Positions 1-7,872 of a stretch of DNA of 19,656 nt are shown one piece after another (position 1 is the stretch's first letter; each line of letters starts with the position of its first letter). Origin of the DNA: Novosphingobium sp. (GTDB taxonomy: Bacteria > Pseudomonadota > Alphaproteobacteria > Sphingomonadales > Sphingomonadaceae); assembly GCA_028697875.1 (NCBI GenBank), contig JAQVEQ010000027.1:1-19656 (forward strand), in the 5' to 3' direction. Both the position numbers and the translations under genes were made by a program. The notes below the pieces were generated by a model. That model searched no databases, was not told where the DNA came from, and saw only the letters and a list, made by a program, of their open reading frames with translations.

Positions 1-1
1 T

Positions 2-247
2 GCCGAGGAATCGTTCGAAAACGGTCTTCTCGAATATCCGCATTATACCCGACCTGTCGAATGGGAAGGGCGCACGATCCCTGAAGTGCTGCGATCGGGG
101 GATCATGCGAAGATCGCCGCCTGGCGGAAACAACGGGCGGAAGATGACACACGGTTACGCAGGCCGGACCTTTGGGAGCGCCACAGGGGCGCTCGGGCCC
201 AGTCTGCCTCTGGCGCGCGGCAAGAAAGTAAGGACCAGGCTCAATGA
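2..247 (+). CDS. trmD: tRNA (guanine-N1)-methyltransferase TrmD, C-terminal end (5' truncated by window)
   Basis: Only the last 81 codons are present; the gene begins outside the window. TrmD methylates G37 of tRNAs with SAM, which prevents +1 frameshifting. The visible part starts AEESFENGLLEYPHYTRP, which matches the TrmD region where a Glu-rich stretch is followed by (L/E)-xYPHYTRP. It continues with VPEVL-like 'IPEVLRSGDHAKIAAWR', the typical 'P-x-V-L-x-SGxHxxIxxWR' TrmD C-terminal signature, and ends in a basic tail. The stop codon TGA overlaps the rplS start in an ATGA arrangement, so the two are translationally coupled. The order trmD-rplS is the usual end of the rpsP-rimM-trmD-rplS operon. 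Identity is firm even though the SAM-binding knot lies off the window. Confidence 0.93.
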   Translation, partial: AEESFENGLLEYPHYTRPVEWEGRTIPEVLRSGDHAKIAAWRKQRAEDDTRLRRPDLWERHRGARAQSASGARQESKDQAQ

Positions 248-621
248 ACCTGATTCAGCAGATCGAGGCCGAGGAAATCGCCAAGGCCGCCAAGGATATT
301 CCGGAATTCCGTCCCGGTGACACCGTGCGCGTCGGCGTGAAGGTCGTCGAAGGTACCCGTACCCGCGTGCAGAACTACGAAGGCGTCTGCATCGCCCGTT
401 CGAACCGCGGCATGGGTTCCAACTTCACCGTGCGCAAGATCAGCTTCGGCGAAGGCGTGGAACGCGTCTTTCCGATCTACTCGCCGAACATCGACAGCAT
501 TACCGTCGTCCGTCGCGGTGTCGTGCGGCGGGCGAAGCTCTACTACCTGCGTGGCCGCACCGGTAAACGTGCGCGTATCGCAGAACGGCGCGAATTCCAG
601 AGCGCCGGCCAGGGGTCCTGA
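244..621 (+). CDS. rplS: Large ribosomal subunit protein L19
   Basis: This 125-residue protein begins MNLIQQIEAEEI and has the L19 core: 'FRPGDTVRVGVKVVEG' near residues 22-37, then 'R-V-Q-N-Y-E-G-V', 'SNFTVRKIS' and 'GVERVFPIYSPNIDSI'. It ends with 'RRAKLYYLRGRTGKRARI'. L19 sits at the interface of the 50S and 30S subunits and contributes to bridges between them. The length is close to the family norm of about 115-130. The start codon lies within the trmD stop (ATGA), with a purine-rich AAGGA stretch upstream, so translation is probably coupled. It is the last gene of the operon, as shown by the strong terminator that follows. Confidence 0.97.
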   Translation: MNLIQQIEAEEIAKAAKDIPEFRPGDTVRVGVKVVEGTRTRVQNYEGVCIARSNRGMGSNFTVRKISFGEGVERVFPIYSPNIDSITVVRRGVVRRAKLYYLRGRTGKRARIAERREFQSAGQGS

Positions 622-653
622 GGGCCTTAACGCCGCACAAAAGCGAAATTCGC

Positions 654-699
654 GAAAGGGGCGTCCTGGCAAACCAGCCGGGGCGCCCCTTTCCTTTTT
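654..699 (+). terminator. Rho-independent terminator after rplS
   Basis: A perfect 10-bp stem (GAAAGGGGCG at 654-663 with CGCCCCTTTC at 684-693) encloses a 20-nt loop that itself holds a small CTGG/CCAG hairpin. It is followed by CTTTTTG. This is a good intrinsic terminator for the trmD-rplS transcript and sits before the permease gene. Confidence 0.88.
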
Positions 700-740
700 G
701 CGCGTCCTTTCGCCATCACGATCTTCACCCGGAACCGACG

Positions 741-1946
741 ATGAGCAGCAAGCCCATAAAGCCCGGCCGCGAACGGCCTGCCCTTGGACTGGGCGGTGCC
801 TGGGCGATGGCCGTCGGCGGGATGATCGGCGGCGGGATATTCTCGACCTTGGGCGTGGTGATTTCCGTCGCGGGGGAGTGGGCCTGGCTCAGCTTCCTGA
901 TCGGCGGCGTGGTCGCATTGGCTTCCGGCCATTCCTATTCCGCCCTGACCCGCCAGTTGGACGAGCCGGGCGGGTCCTATGCCTATTTGCGCGCGATGAA
1001 CTGGAACCGGACGGCGCGCTATGTCGTGTGGCTGCTGATCTTCGGCTACACGCTGACTGTCGCCGTCTATGCCGTGACTTTCGGCGCCTATGCCGCCCAT
1101 GCCGTCGGCCAGGACGGGATGACCGCGCGGATCGCCGGGATTGCGGCAATCGTGATCCTGACCGGCGTCAACCTGATCGGTGCGTCCGAAGCTTCGGCGC
1201 TGGAACAGGTCGCGGTGTGGGGCAAGCTGGCGATCCTGTTCGGCCTTGCCATGATCGGGCTGTGGCATTGGGCGCCGGAACGGCTGGTGCTGGATCCGGG
1301 TCATCCGGCCAGTTGGTCCGGGGCGCTGGTCGGTACCGGAGTGGTGTTCATGGCCTATGAGGGCTTCCAGCTGCTGAGCTACGACTACGACGAGATGCGC
1401 CATCCCGCGCGGACCATTGCAGTGGCGATGCCGCTGGCGATCGTGGTGACGGCCCTTGCCTATATCCTCGTCGCGGTCGGGGCCGGCATGCTGGCCGGCG
1501 GTCCGGCAATCGTCGAACAGGAAGAAGTGGCGCTCGCCCTTGCCGGGAGGGAAGCGCTCGGCTCGTTCGGGTTCTACGCCGTCACGCTGGCGGCCGTGTT
1601 CTCCGCCTCGTCGGCAATCAACGCCACTGTCTTCGCGACGGCGCGGCTGGCGGAAACGGCGGCCAAGGACGGGGAGTTGCCGGCCCTGTTCGCCAAGCGC
1701 GACGCGCGCAATGTGCCCTGGGCGGGCACCTTGCTGATTTCCGCCGTGGCGATCGTTTTGGTGACGATCGGCGGGATCGAAAGCCTGGTCGAGGGCGGAA
1801 GCTTCGTCTTCCTTCTCGTCTTTTCTCTGGTCAATGCGCTGGCGATCGTTCGTCGCGCGGGCGCGCGCTGGATTGCCGTCGCGGGGCTCGCGGGCTCGCT
1901 GTCGGCGGCAGTGATGCTGGTGCTTTACCTGGCTGGAGTTGTGTGA
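741..1946 (+). CDS. APC-superfamily amino-acid permease
   Basis: This 401-residue, very hydrophobic protein has about 11-12 predicted membrane segments. It is likely an inner-membrane amino-acid or amine permease of the APC superfamily. The first segment carries 'AMAVGGMIGGGIFSTLG' at about residues 18-34, matching the glycine-rich 'G-x-I-G-x-G-I-F' break in TM1 that binds the substrate backbone in APC transporters. It is followed by 'PGGSYAYLRA' (family pattern P-x-x-G-G-x-Y-x-Y), 'VVFMAYEGFQLL' in the middle, and 'DGELPALFAKRDARNVPWAGTLL', the typical cytoplasmic 'D-x-x-x-P-x-x-F-x-x-x-x-x-x-x-x-P' loop. The substrate cannot be read from sequence. A terminator precedes it and a 77-bp gap separates it from asd. 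The Shine-Dalgarno signal is weak (CGGAA). It is slightly shorter than typical members (430-470), as its C-terminal tail is short. Confidence 0.85.
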   Translation: MSSKPIKPGRERPALGLGGAWAMAVGGMIGGGIFSTLGVVISVAGEWAWLSFLIGGVVALASGHSYSALTRQLDEPGGSYAYLRAMNWNRTARYVVWLLIFGYTLTVAVYAVTFGAYAAHAVGQDGMTARIAGIAAIVILTGVNLIGASEASALEQVAVWGKLAILFGLAMIGLWHWAPERLVLDPGHPASWSGALVGTGVVFMAYEGFQLLSYDYDEMRHPARTIAVAMPLAIVVTALAYILVAVGAGMLAGGPAIVEQEEVALALAGREALGSFGFYAVTLAAVFSASSAINATVFATARLAETAAKDGELPALFAKRDARNVPWAGTLLISAVAIVLVTIGGIESLVEGGSFVFLLVFSLVNALAIVRRAGARWIAVAGLAGSLSAAVMLVLYLAGVV

Positions 1947-2023
1947 ACTTGTGCTGCGGGAAAATGGGGTCTAACCGGCGCCGTCCCGCAACGCGGCATT
2001 GCGGAAAGTGAAAGGTTGTTACG

Positions 2024-3049
2024 ATGGGTTATCGTGTTGCGGTTGTCGGTGCGACGGGGAATGTCGGGCGCGAAATGCTCGCCATCCTGGCCGAGCGTGA
2101 ATTCCCCTGCGACGAAGTGGCGGCGGTTGCCAGCCCGCGCTCGACGGGTACGGAAATCGAATTCGGCGATACCGGCAAGATGCTGAAGGTGAAGAATATC
2201 GAGCATTTCGACTTCACCGGCTGGGATATCGCGCTGTTCGCCGCGGGTTCCGGCCCGACGCAGATCTATGCGCCCAAGGCGGCGTCGCAGGGCTGCGTGG
2301 TGATCGACAACTCGTCGCTCTACCGCATGGACCCGGACGTGCCGCTGATCGTGCCGGAAGTGAACCCGGACGCGATCGACGGCTATACGAAGAAGAACAT
2401 CATCGCGAACCCCAACTGCTCGACCGCGCAGATGGTCGTGGCGCTCAAGCCGCTGCATGACGCGGCGACGATCAAGCGCGTCGTCGTTTCGACCTACCAG
2501 TCGGTGTCGGGCGCGGGCAAGGCGGGCATGGACGAGCTGTTCGAACAGAGCCGCGCGATCTTTGTCGGCGATCCGGTGGAACCGAGGAAGTTCACCAAGC
2601 AGATCGCCTTCAACGTCATCCCGCACATCGACGTCTTCCTCGACGACGGGTCGACCAAGGAAGAGTGGAAGATGGTGGTCGAGACGAAGAAGATCCTCGA
2701 CCCCGCGGTCAAGGTGAACGCCACCTGCGTGCGCGTGCCGGTGTTCGTCGGCCACGCGGAATCGATCAACCTCGAGTTCGAGAAGGAAATCTCGGCCGAA
2801 CAGGCGCAGGACATCCTGCGCGAGGCGCCGGGCATCATGCTCGTCGACAAGCGCGAGGACGGCGGATACGTCACCCCGGTCGAATGCGCTGGCGACAGCG
2901 CGACTTACATCAGCCGCGTGCGCGAGGACCCGACGGTCGAAAGCGGTCTCGCCCTGTGGTGCGTCTCCGACAACTTGCGCAAGGGCGCCGCGCTCAATGC
3001 GGTGCAGATCGCCGAACTGCTCGGCCGCCGTCACCTCAAGAAGGGCTGA
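2024..3049 (+). CDS. asd: Aspartate-semialdehyde dehydrogenase
   Basis: Asd reduces aspartyl-4-phosphate to aspartate semialdehyde with NADPH. This is the branch point to lysine and diaminopimelate, threonine and methionine, so the gene also feeds cell-wall synthesis. The 341-residue protein starts with the Rossmann motif 'VAVVGATGNVGREML' (residues 5-19). It has 'ID-N-SS' at 94-98, the catalytic cysteine C132 in 'NPNCST', Q159 in 'YQSVSGAG', and the substrate-binding 'CVRVPVFVGHAESIN' with R237 and H244. The length is standard for the Gram-negative/Gram-positive short Asd class. The start has a GAAAGG ribosome-binding site. It is the last plus-strand gene before a convergent efflux operon, with a two-way terminator between them. 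Confidence 0.97.
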   Translation: MGYRVAVVGATGNVGREMLAILAEREFPCDEVAAVASPRSTGTEIEFGDTGKMLKVKNIEHFDFTGWDIALFAAGSGPTQIYAPKAASQGCVVIDNSSLYRMDPDVPLIVPEVNPDAIDGYTKKNIIANPNCSTAQMVVALKPLHDAATIKRVVVSTYQSVSGAGKAGMDELFEQSRAIFVGDPVEPRKFTKQIAFNVIPHIDVFLDDGSTKEEWKMVVETKKILDPAVKVNATCVRVPVFVGHAESINLEFEKEISAEQAQDILREAPGIMLVDKREDGGYVTPVECAGDSATYISRVREDPTVESGLALWCVSDNLRKGAALNAVQIAELLGRRHLKKG

Positions 3050-3072
3050 CGGTCCGATCCATTCAGGAAAAG

Positions 3073-3104
3073 GCCCGTCCCGGCTCGGCCGGGGCGGGCT
3101 TCTT
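3073..3104. terminator. Bidirectional intrinsic terminator between asd and the efflux operon
   Basis: An 11-bp stem (3073-3083 with 3089-3099, one G-T wobble) closes a 5-nt loop. The plus side is followed by TTCTTCT for asd. Read on the minus strand the stem is followed by CTTTTCC, so it can also end the emrB-type transcript whose stop codon lies at 3126. Confidence 0.85.
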
Positions 3105-3125
3105 CTATCCGTATACCGTTTGTCC

Positions 3126-4721
3126 TCAGTGGCCGGACGGGGGCGCGGAATAGGTGGGCTGCGATGCGGCCTTGAGCATGAAGACCAGCGGCAGGGTCGC
3201 GATCGACAGCCACATCATGACGTGGAAATCGTCGATATAGGCGATCATCGCGGCCTGGCGGTTGATTTCGCCATCGACCACGCGCAGCGCCACCTCGCCG
3301 ATCGATTGGTAACGGTCGACCGTCGAGAAATCGAGCACCCCGGCGATATTGCCCGTGATGTGGCTTGCCTGGTCGCTATGGCTGACCTGCACGTTGCGCG
3401 AGAACAGGGCCATCATGATCGAAATGCCGATCGACGATCCGACCGAGCGGAACAGGTTGAGCAGGCTCGAGCCCTCCGCGCGCAGATAGGCGGCGAGAGT
3501 GGAGAAGGCCATGACGTTGATCGGCAGAAACGCCATGCCCATGCCGACGCCCATGATTACGCCCGATGTGATGATATGGAAGCGGTCCACCGCGAGCGAC
3601 CAGCCGGACATCTGGTAAAGAGAGTAGGACAGCAGGATCATGCCGCCGCTGATCATGATCCGTGAATCCACCCCGCGGCGTACCAGCCAGCCGGCGAACT
3701 GCATGGCGAAGAGCACGCCGACGCTGCGCGGCATGAGCAGGAGGCCGGTGTCGATCGTGTTGTAGCCTAGCAGGTTCTGCATCATCGGCGGCAGCAGGGC
3801 CATGTTGGCGAACATTACCATGCCGGTCAGGACCATGAGTACCATGGCCACCGAGAAATTGACGTCGGCGAACAGGTGGCGGTCGAACAGCGGGTGTTCG
3901 ACCGCGGTGAAATGGATCAGGGCGACCCACATCGAGGAAACGATGATCCCGACGTAGATCCAGCTTTCCATCGAGTCGAACCAGTCGACCTGCGGCCCGC
4001 GATCGAGCAGCATCTGCAGCGCGGCGAGTGCAGCGGCGACCAGGACGAAGCCGAGAAAATCGAACGGGCGGTCTTTCGATTCGGTGGCAGGCAGTTGCGC
4101 CAGAAGGATGGTCAGCGAAACCGCGCCGAGCGGGACGTTGACGTAGAAGATCCAGCGCCAGTTCCAGTTTTCGGTCAGCCACCCGCCCAGGACCGGGCCG
4201 ACGATCGGGCCGATCACGACGCCGAGGCTCCACAGGGCCATGACTTGCGCGTGCTTGCTCGGCCGCGTGGCGTCGAGCATCGAGCTTTGGCTCAATGGCA
4301 GGATGAAGGCCCCGGATACGCCCTGGAAGGCCCGGAAGATGACCATTTCCTCGAGGTTCTGGGCCATGCCGCACATCATCGAGGTTATGATGAACCCGGC
4401 GACCGAGGCGATGAACAGGCGGCGCGTCCCGACCCGGTTGGCCAGCCACCCGGTAAGCGGCAGCGCCACGGCGCTGGCGATGATGTAGCTGGTGAGGACC
4501 CAGGTGACGGTATCGGGCTGTGCGCCGAGAGCCGACTGCATGTGCGGCAGCGCGACGTTGGCAATGGTGGAATCGAGTACCTGGATCAGCGCGGCCATCA
4601 TCGTGCCGATCATCAGCATCGGATGATTGCCGACAGGGTAGCGCGGGACGTCCGCTATCGGTGCGGCGTCCGGCTGTGCCGTGCGGCGGCGTCCGGCCGG
4701 TGAAGACGCGTTGCTGGCCAC
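3126..4721 (-). CDS. emrB: DHA2-family (EmrB/QacA) multidrug efflux MFS transporter
   Basis: This 531-residue inner-membrane protein of about 14 segments is a proton-driven drug exporter of the EmrB type. It has 'LDSTIANVALP' at residues 49-59, the signature of the DHA2 family in TM1. MFS motif A is present as 'GWLANRVGTRRLF' (91-103), and motif C-like 'GVVIGPIVGPVLGGWL' follows. It would work with the adaptor encoded just upstream (stop to start gap 5 nt) to form a pump across both membranes; the outer-membrane TolC partner is not encoded here. The start codon is GTG at 4719-4721. No strong ribosome-binding site is seen, so translation is probably coupled to the adaptor gene. The exact substrate is unknown; the EmrB label is a family-level call. 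Confidence 0.9.
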   Translation of the reverse strand: MASNASSPAGRRRTAQPDAAPIADVPRYPVGNHPMLMIGTMMAALIQVLDSTIANVALPHMQSALGAQPDTVTWVLTSYIIASAVALPLTGWLANRVGTRRLFIASVAGFIITSMMCGMAQNLEEMVIFRAFQGVSGAFILPLSQSSMLDATRPSKHAQVMALWSLGVVIGPIVGPVLGGWLTENWNWRWIFYVNVPLGAVSLTILLAQLPATESKDRPFDFLGFVLVAAALAALQMLLDRGPQVDWFDSMESWIYVGIIVSSMWVALIHFTAVEHPLFDRHLFADVNFSVAMVLMVLTGMVMFANMALLPPMMQNLLGYNTIDTGLLLMPRSVGVLFAMQFAGWLVRRGVDSRIMISGGMILLSYSLYQMSGWSLAVDRFHIITSGVIMGVGMGMAFLPINVMAFSTLAAYLRAEGSSLLNLFRSVGSSIGISIMMALFSRNVQVSHSDQASHITGNIAGVLDFSTVDRYQSIGEVALRVVDGEINRQAAMIAYIDDFHVMMWLSIATLPLVFMLKAASQPTYSAPPSGH

Positions 4722-4726
4722 GCGGG

Positions 4727-5809
4727 TCAGCGGCCCTTGTCGTTGGTGTAGACCGTCACGTGGGCGGACAGCCCGGCAATCAGCGAACGCGGGCTTTTCC
4801 CGTCGATCGCGATCCGCACCGGCACGCGTTGGGTTACTTTCACCCAGTTGCCGGTCGCGTTCTGCGCGGGGAGGACCGAGAACTCGGAACCCGTACCCGC
4901 GCCGATCGAGGCGACATGGCCTTCCAGGGGCACATCGGGATAGGCATCGAGCCGGATCTTCGCCCGCTGCCCGACCCGCATGTCTTCAAGGTCGGTTTCC
5001 TTGAAGTTGGCTTCGATGTAGCTGTCGTCGCTTTCCACGATGGTCACGACCGGCAGGCCGGTCACGAGCATCTGCCCCTTCTGCAACCGGTCGGATTCGG
5101 CAACCACCCCGGAAACGGGCGCGCGCACGGTGGTGCGGTCGAGGTTGAGTTGCGCTGTCGCCCGGTGGGCCTGCGCCACGGCGATCTGCGGGTTCACGCC
5201 GGGCACGGCCGCACCGCTGGCGAGGCGCGCGCGGGCTTCGTTCTGGCGGGCCAGCGCATCGCGCAGGGACGACCTGGCCTGCTCGACCGCGTGCTGGGCG
5301 GCGTCATAGTCGGCCTTGGTCGTGAAACCGCGTTCCCATAGCGCCTTCTGGCGCGCGAAGTTGGCTTCGGCAAAGGCGATATCCTCGCGCGCGGAGGCGA
5401 TGTCGGTGCCGGACAGGTCGGTGTCGTTGGCAAGCGCGGTAACGTTGGCCTGGGCACTGGCGAGGCTCGCGTTGGCTTGCTGGACCTGCAGCTGGAACGG
5501 TTCCGGATCGATGCGGAACAGCAGCTGGCCGGCCTCGACGTGCTGGTTTTCCTTCACGAACACGCCCTGGATCACGCCGCCGACCTCGGCGCTGACCGAG
5601 ACCTTGTCCTGCTGGATATAGGCGTTGTCGGTCGAGACCTTGCCCTGTTCCAGGAACCAGTAGGTGACACCGCCAATGAGCAGCAGCAGCGGGACGCTGA
5701 GCATGGCGATCAGGCGCAGGCGCTTGCTGCCGATGCGGTTGCCGCCTTCGCGGCCGGGCAGGTCCGCGCCCGATTGTTCGTCCTGAAAGGTGGGATCGGC
5801 CTCAGCCAT
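4727..5809 (-). CDS. emrA: HlyD/EmrA-family periplasmic adaptor (membrane fusion protein)
   Basis: The 360-residue protein has a short charged cytoplasmic N-terminus, one membrane segment (about residues 31-53), and a periplasmic body. The first half of a barrel-sandwich/lipoyl domain is 'VSVSAEVGGVIQGVFVKENQHVEAG' (70-94), followed by 'LFRIDPEPF'. An alanine- and glutamine-rich coiled-coil hairpin spans about 105-210. The second lipoyl half contains 'RAPVSGVV', and a beta-barrel with 'IEANFKETDL' follows. This order is that of EmrA, which links an EmrB pump to an outer-membrane channel. The ATG overlaps the end of marR by 8 bp and the stop lies 5 nt from the pump gene, so all three are one operon. 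Confidence 0.92.
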   Translation of the reverse strand: MAEADPTFQDEQSGADLPGREGGNRIGSKRLRLIAMLSVPLLLLIGGVTYWFLEQGKVSTDNAYIQQDKVSVSAEVGGVIQGVFVKENQHVEAGQLLFRIDPEPFQLQVQQANASLASAQANVTALANDTDLSGTDIASAREDIAFAEANFARQKALWERGFTTKADYDAAQHAVEQARSSLRDALARQNEARARLASGAAVPGVNPQIAVAQAHRATAQLNLDRTTVRAPVSGVVAESDRLQKGQMLVTGLPVVTIVESDDSYIEANFKETDLEDMRVGQRAKIRLDAYPDVPLEGHVASIGAGTGSEFSVLPAQNATGNWVKVTQRVPVRIAIDGKSPRSLIAGLSAHVTVYTNDKGR

Positions 5810-6260
5810 GAGCAGTTCTGTTCCGGTTTTCGGTTGGTTTGTCCTGCGTGGCGGTCAGCTTTTCCGAAAGACGCAAAAGCAGATCGCGCAACGCGCTCAA
5901 TTCGTCGGACGTAAAGCCCGATTCAATATCATGCACAAGGCCATCTATCTCGGCCTGGAGATCCGGCGCCATGTCCCGTGCCCGGGCGGAGCGGGAAAGC
6001 AGGCGGGCCCGGCGGTCGTTGGGGTCGGGGCTGCGCTCGATCAATCCGGCTTCGACCATCCTGTCGACCATGCGGCACAAGGTGATCGGTTCGACTTCCA
6101 GCAGGTTCGCGTAATAGCTTTGCTGTTCGCCTTCGTGCGCGCCGAGCGTCATCAGCAGGCGCGCCTGGGGGCCGGTCACGCCGATTCCGCGCATCCGTTC
6201 GTCGAACATGCGGCGCATGTGCCGGGCGCAGTCGGCAAGAAGATATCCGATATCCCTCAT
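5802..6260 (-). CDS. MarR-family transcriptional regulator of the efflux operon
   Basis: The chosen start gives 152 residues beginning MRDIGYLLADCARHMRRMF, a normal MarR length and opening helix. The winged helix-turn-helix runs through 'GVTGPQARLLMTLG' (27-40), the recognition region 'ANLLEVEPITLCRMVDRMVEAGLIER' in pieces (51-76), and the wing 'DPNDRRARLL' (79-88), where D and R residues are hallmark MarR positions. An in-frame start 114 bp further upstream exists. It is rejected because it would put the AT-rich palindrome at 6274-6293 inside the coding region and adds a non-MarR extension. As first gene of the emrA-emrB operon it most likely represses its own transcript and is released by ligand. 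That is inference from the family. The ligand is unknown. Confidence 0.9.
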   Translation of the reverse strand: MRDIGYLLADCARHMRRMFDERMRGIGVTGPQARLLMTLGAHEGEQQSYYANLLEVEPITLCRMVDRMVEAGLIERSPDPNDRRARLLSRSARARDMAPDLQAEIDGLVHDIESGFTSDELSALRDLLLRLSEKLTATQDKPTENRNRTAHG

Positions 6261-6273
6261 GGTAAGGCCCAAT

Positions 6274-6293
6274 ATAATAAGGTAGCTTACTAT
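6274..6293 (-). promoter_or_regulatory. Candidate MarR operator upstream of the efflux operon
   Basis: This is a 20-bp imperfect palindrome with 8-bp arms (ATAATAAG and CTTACTAT, 7 of 8 positions matching) around a 4-bp centre. It lies 14 bp before the marR start in a locally AT-rich patch within GC-rich DNA. Size and symmetry fit MarR-family operators, which are usually 16-20 bp and overlap the promoter. Binding by the adjacent regulator is inferred. Confidence 0.5.
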
Positions 6294-6409
6294 GCAAGGC
6301 GAATTTGTGCGCTGCGGCATATTTTGCGTTGGGGCAGCAGGCAGGCTATCGCGACACGGTAAACCCGAAGGCATCTGGCCAGACCATTGGAAACAAGCGT
6401 GAAAACTCG

Positions 6410-7168
6410 ATGACGACCGAATTGCACAGTGAATTCGCGATAGCCCGGGACGGTGTCCGGCTGGCTGTCCACCGGCTGGGGGCGGGGCGGCCCGTGGTCC
6501 TGTTGCACGGCCTTTTTTCCCATGCGGAGATGAACTGGGTCCGATTCGGTCACGCGCGGGCGCTTGCCGATGCCGGGTTCGAGGCGATCATGCCCGACTT
6601 GCGCGCCCATGGGCAGAGCGAGGCGCCGCACGATCCCGCGGCCTATTCCCGCGACGTCCTGGTCCGCGATGTCGAGGACGTGGTTGCCCACTACGGGCTG
6701 GCCGATTTCGACCTGGCCGGGTTTTCGCTTGGCGCGCGGACCTCGACGGCGGCAGTGATCGCGGGAGTGGCGCCCCGGCGGCTGGTGCTGGCGGGCATGG
6801 GGCTGCAAGGCCTGTCCGGCTGGAATCGCCGCGCCGCCTTCTTCATCGATGCGATCGACCGCTTCGACGAGGTCAAGCGCGGCGATCCGGCTTTTTTCGC
6901 GGTCCAGTTCATGAAGACGACCAAGGTCGACCGCGTGGCGGCACGCCTGCTGCTCGGTTCGGTCGGCGATATTGCCGAGCAGGACCTTGCTCGTATCGCG
7001 ATGCCCGCGCTGGTCCTGTGCGGCGACCAGGACCGAGACAACGGTTCGCCGGATGCCTTGGCGGAGGCCCTGCCGGATGGGCGGATGGCCGTGATTCCCG
7101 GAACCCACATGAGTTCGGTTGCCGAACCCGCGCTGGGCCGGGCAATCGTGGATTTCCTCACGGCCTGA
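6410..7168 (+). CDS. Alpha/beta-fold hydrolase
   Basis: The protein of 252 residues (from ATG at 6410) is a cytoplasmic alpha/beta hydrolase with no signal peptide. The oxyanion-hole motif is 'VVLLHGLFS' (29-37) and the nucleophile elbow is 'GFSLG' with S106. The acid is probably D208 in 'LCGDQD' and the histidine is H233 in 'PGTHMSS'. 'DLRAHGQSEAP' after strand 4 is typical of this superfamily. The cap region is short. Substrate cannot be told; esterase, lactonase or haloperoxidase-like annotations are all possible. A longer in-frame start at 6305 exists, but its first 35 residues do not resemble the family and would run into the marR promoter region. It is divergent from the efflux operon by 149 bp and converges on rplI across a shared terminator. 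Confidence 0.82.
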   Translation: MTTELHSEFAIARDGVRLAVHRLGAGRPVVLLHGLFSHAEMNWVRFGHARALADAGFEAIMPDLRAHGQSEAPHDPAAYSRDVLVRDVEDVVAHYGLADFDLAGFSLGARTSTAAVIAGVAPRRLVLAGMGLQGLSGWNRRAAFFIDAIDRFDEVKRGDPAFFAVQFMKTTKVDRVAARLLLGSVGDIAEQDLARIAMPALVLCGDQDRDNGSPDALAEALPDGRMAVIPGTHMSSVAEPALGRAIVDFLTA

Positions 7169-7177
7169 AGGCAAAAA

Positions 7178-7207
7178 GAAACCCCCTTCCGCGGGGAAGG
7201 GGGTTTC
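7178..7207. terminator. Bidirectional terminator between hydrolase gene and rplI
   Basis: A perfect 13-bp stem (GAAACCCCCTTCC at 7178-7190 with its complement at 7195-7207) closes a GCGG tetraloop. An AAAAA run precedes it on the plus strand, which gives a T run for transcripts from the minus strand. It can end both the hydrolase transcript and rpsF-rpsR-rplI. Confidence 0.9.
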
Positions 7208-7253
7208 TCGAATATAGTCCCGAAAGGACCGCCGACTGGCGTTCGCGTCAGCC

Positions 7254-7859
7254 TCAGGCTGCGGCGTCGTCCTCGGCGGGCGCTTCTTCCACGGCGATCT
7301 CGCCGGGTTCCGCGTTGGGGTCCTTTTCCTCGGTGAAGCCTTCGGTGTTCGCCGCTTCTTCTTCGAAGAGCTGCGCGATCACGTCGACGCCCTGGCTCTG
7401 CAGTTCGGCTTCGTCATCCGAGCGGGCAACGTTGGCCTTCACGGTGACGTGGACTTCCGGGTGCAGGGCGATGGTCACGTCGAACATGCCGAGGGTCTTG
7501 ATCGGCGCGCCGAGGATGACCTGCTTCTTGTCGACCTTGTGGCCCTTTTCTTCCAGGCCGGCGACGATGTCGCGCACGTTGACCGAGCCATAGAGCTGGC
7601 CCGAGTTCGACGAGGCACGGATCAGGACGATTTCGGTACCGGCGACCAGCTGGCCGGCCTTTTCGGCGTCGGTGCGGCGTTCCGCGTTTTCCTTTTCCAG
7701 GCGTTCGCGGTTGGCTTCGAAGACGGCCTTGTTGGCTTCGTTGGCGCGCAGCGCCTTCTTCTGGGGCAGCAGGAAGTTGCGGGCGTAGCCGTCCTTGACG
7801 GTCACGACGTCGCCGATGCTGCCCAGCTTCTCGATGCGTTCGAGCAGGATGATATCCAT
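7254..7859 (-). CDS. rplI: Large ribosomal subunit protein L9
   Basis: This 201-residue L9 begins MDIILLERIEKLGSIGDVV and has the invariant 'VKDGYARNFLLPQKKA' (21-36), a long connecting helix, and the C-terminal rRNA-binding domain with 'GSVNVRDI' and 'HPEVHVTVKANV'. The common length is about 150, so about 45-50 residues at the end are extra and strongly acidic (E, D, A rich, ending EEAPAEDDAAA). Longer L9 proteins with acidic tails are known in alphaproteobacteria, so this is lineage style rather than damage. The gene has a perfect GGAGG ribosome-binding site and follows rpsR by 13 nt. L9 reaches between neighbouring ribosomes and restrains mRNA slippage. Confidence 0.96.
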   Translation of the reverse strand: MDIILLERIEKLGSIGDVVTVKDGYARNFLLPQKKALRANEANKAVFEANRERLEKENAERRTDAEKAGQLVAGTEIVLIRASSNSGQLYGSVNVRDIVAGLEEKGHKVDKKQVILGAPIKTLGMFDVTIALHPEVHVTVKANVARSDDEAELQSQGVDVIAQLFEEEAANTEGFTEEKDPNAEPGEIAVEEAPAEDDAAA

Positions 7860-7872
7860 GGGTTCTGCCTCC

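Noticed and set aside
1947..2023. CGCAA/TTGCG inverted repeat before asd, considered as a regulatory hairpin
   Set aside because: The arms are only 5 bp and no known riboswitch or operator features were recognised in the 77-bp gap.
1925..3034. A 369-codon minus-strand open frame opposite asd
   Set aside because: It covers almost all of asd in antisense, is rich in Arg, His, Asp and Val, and shows no family signature.
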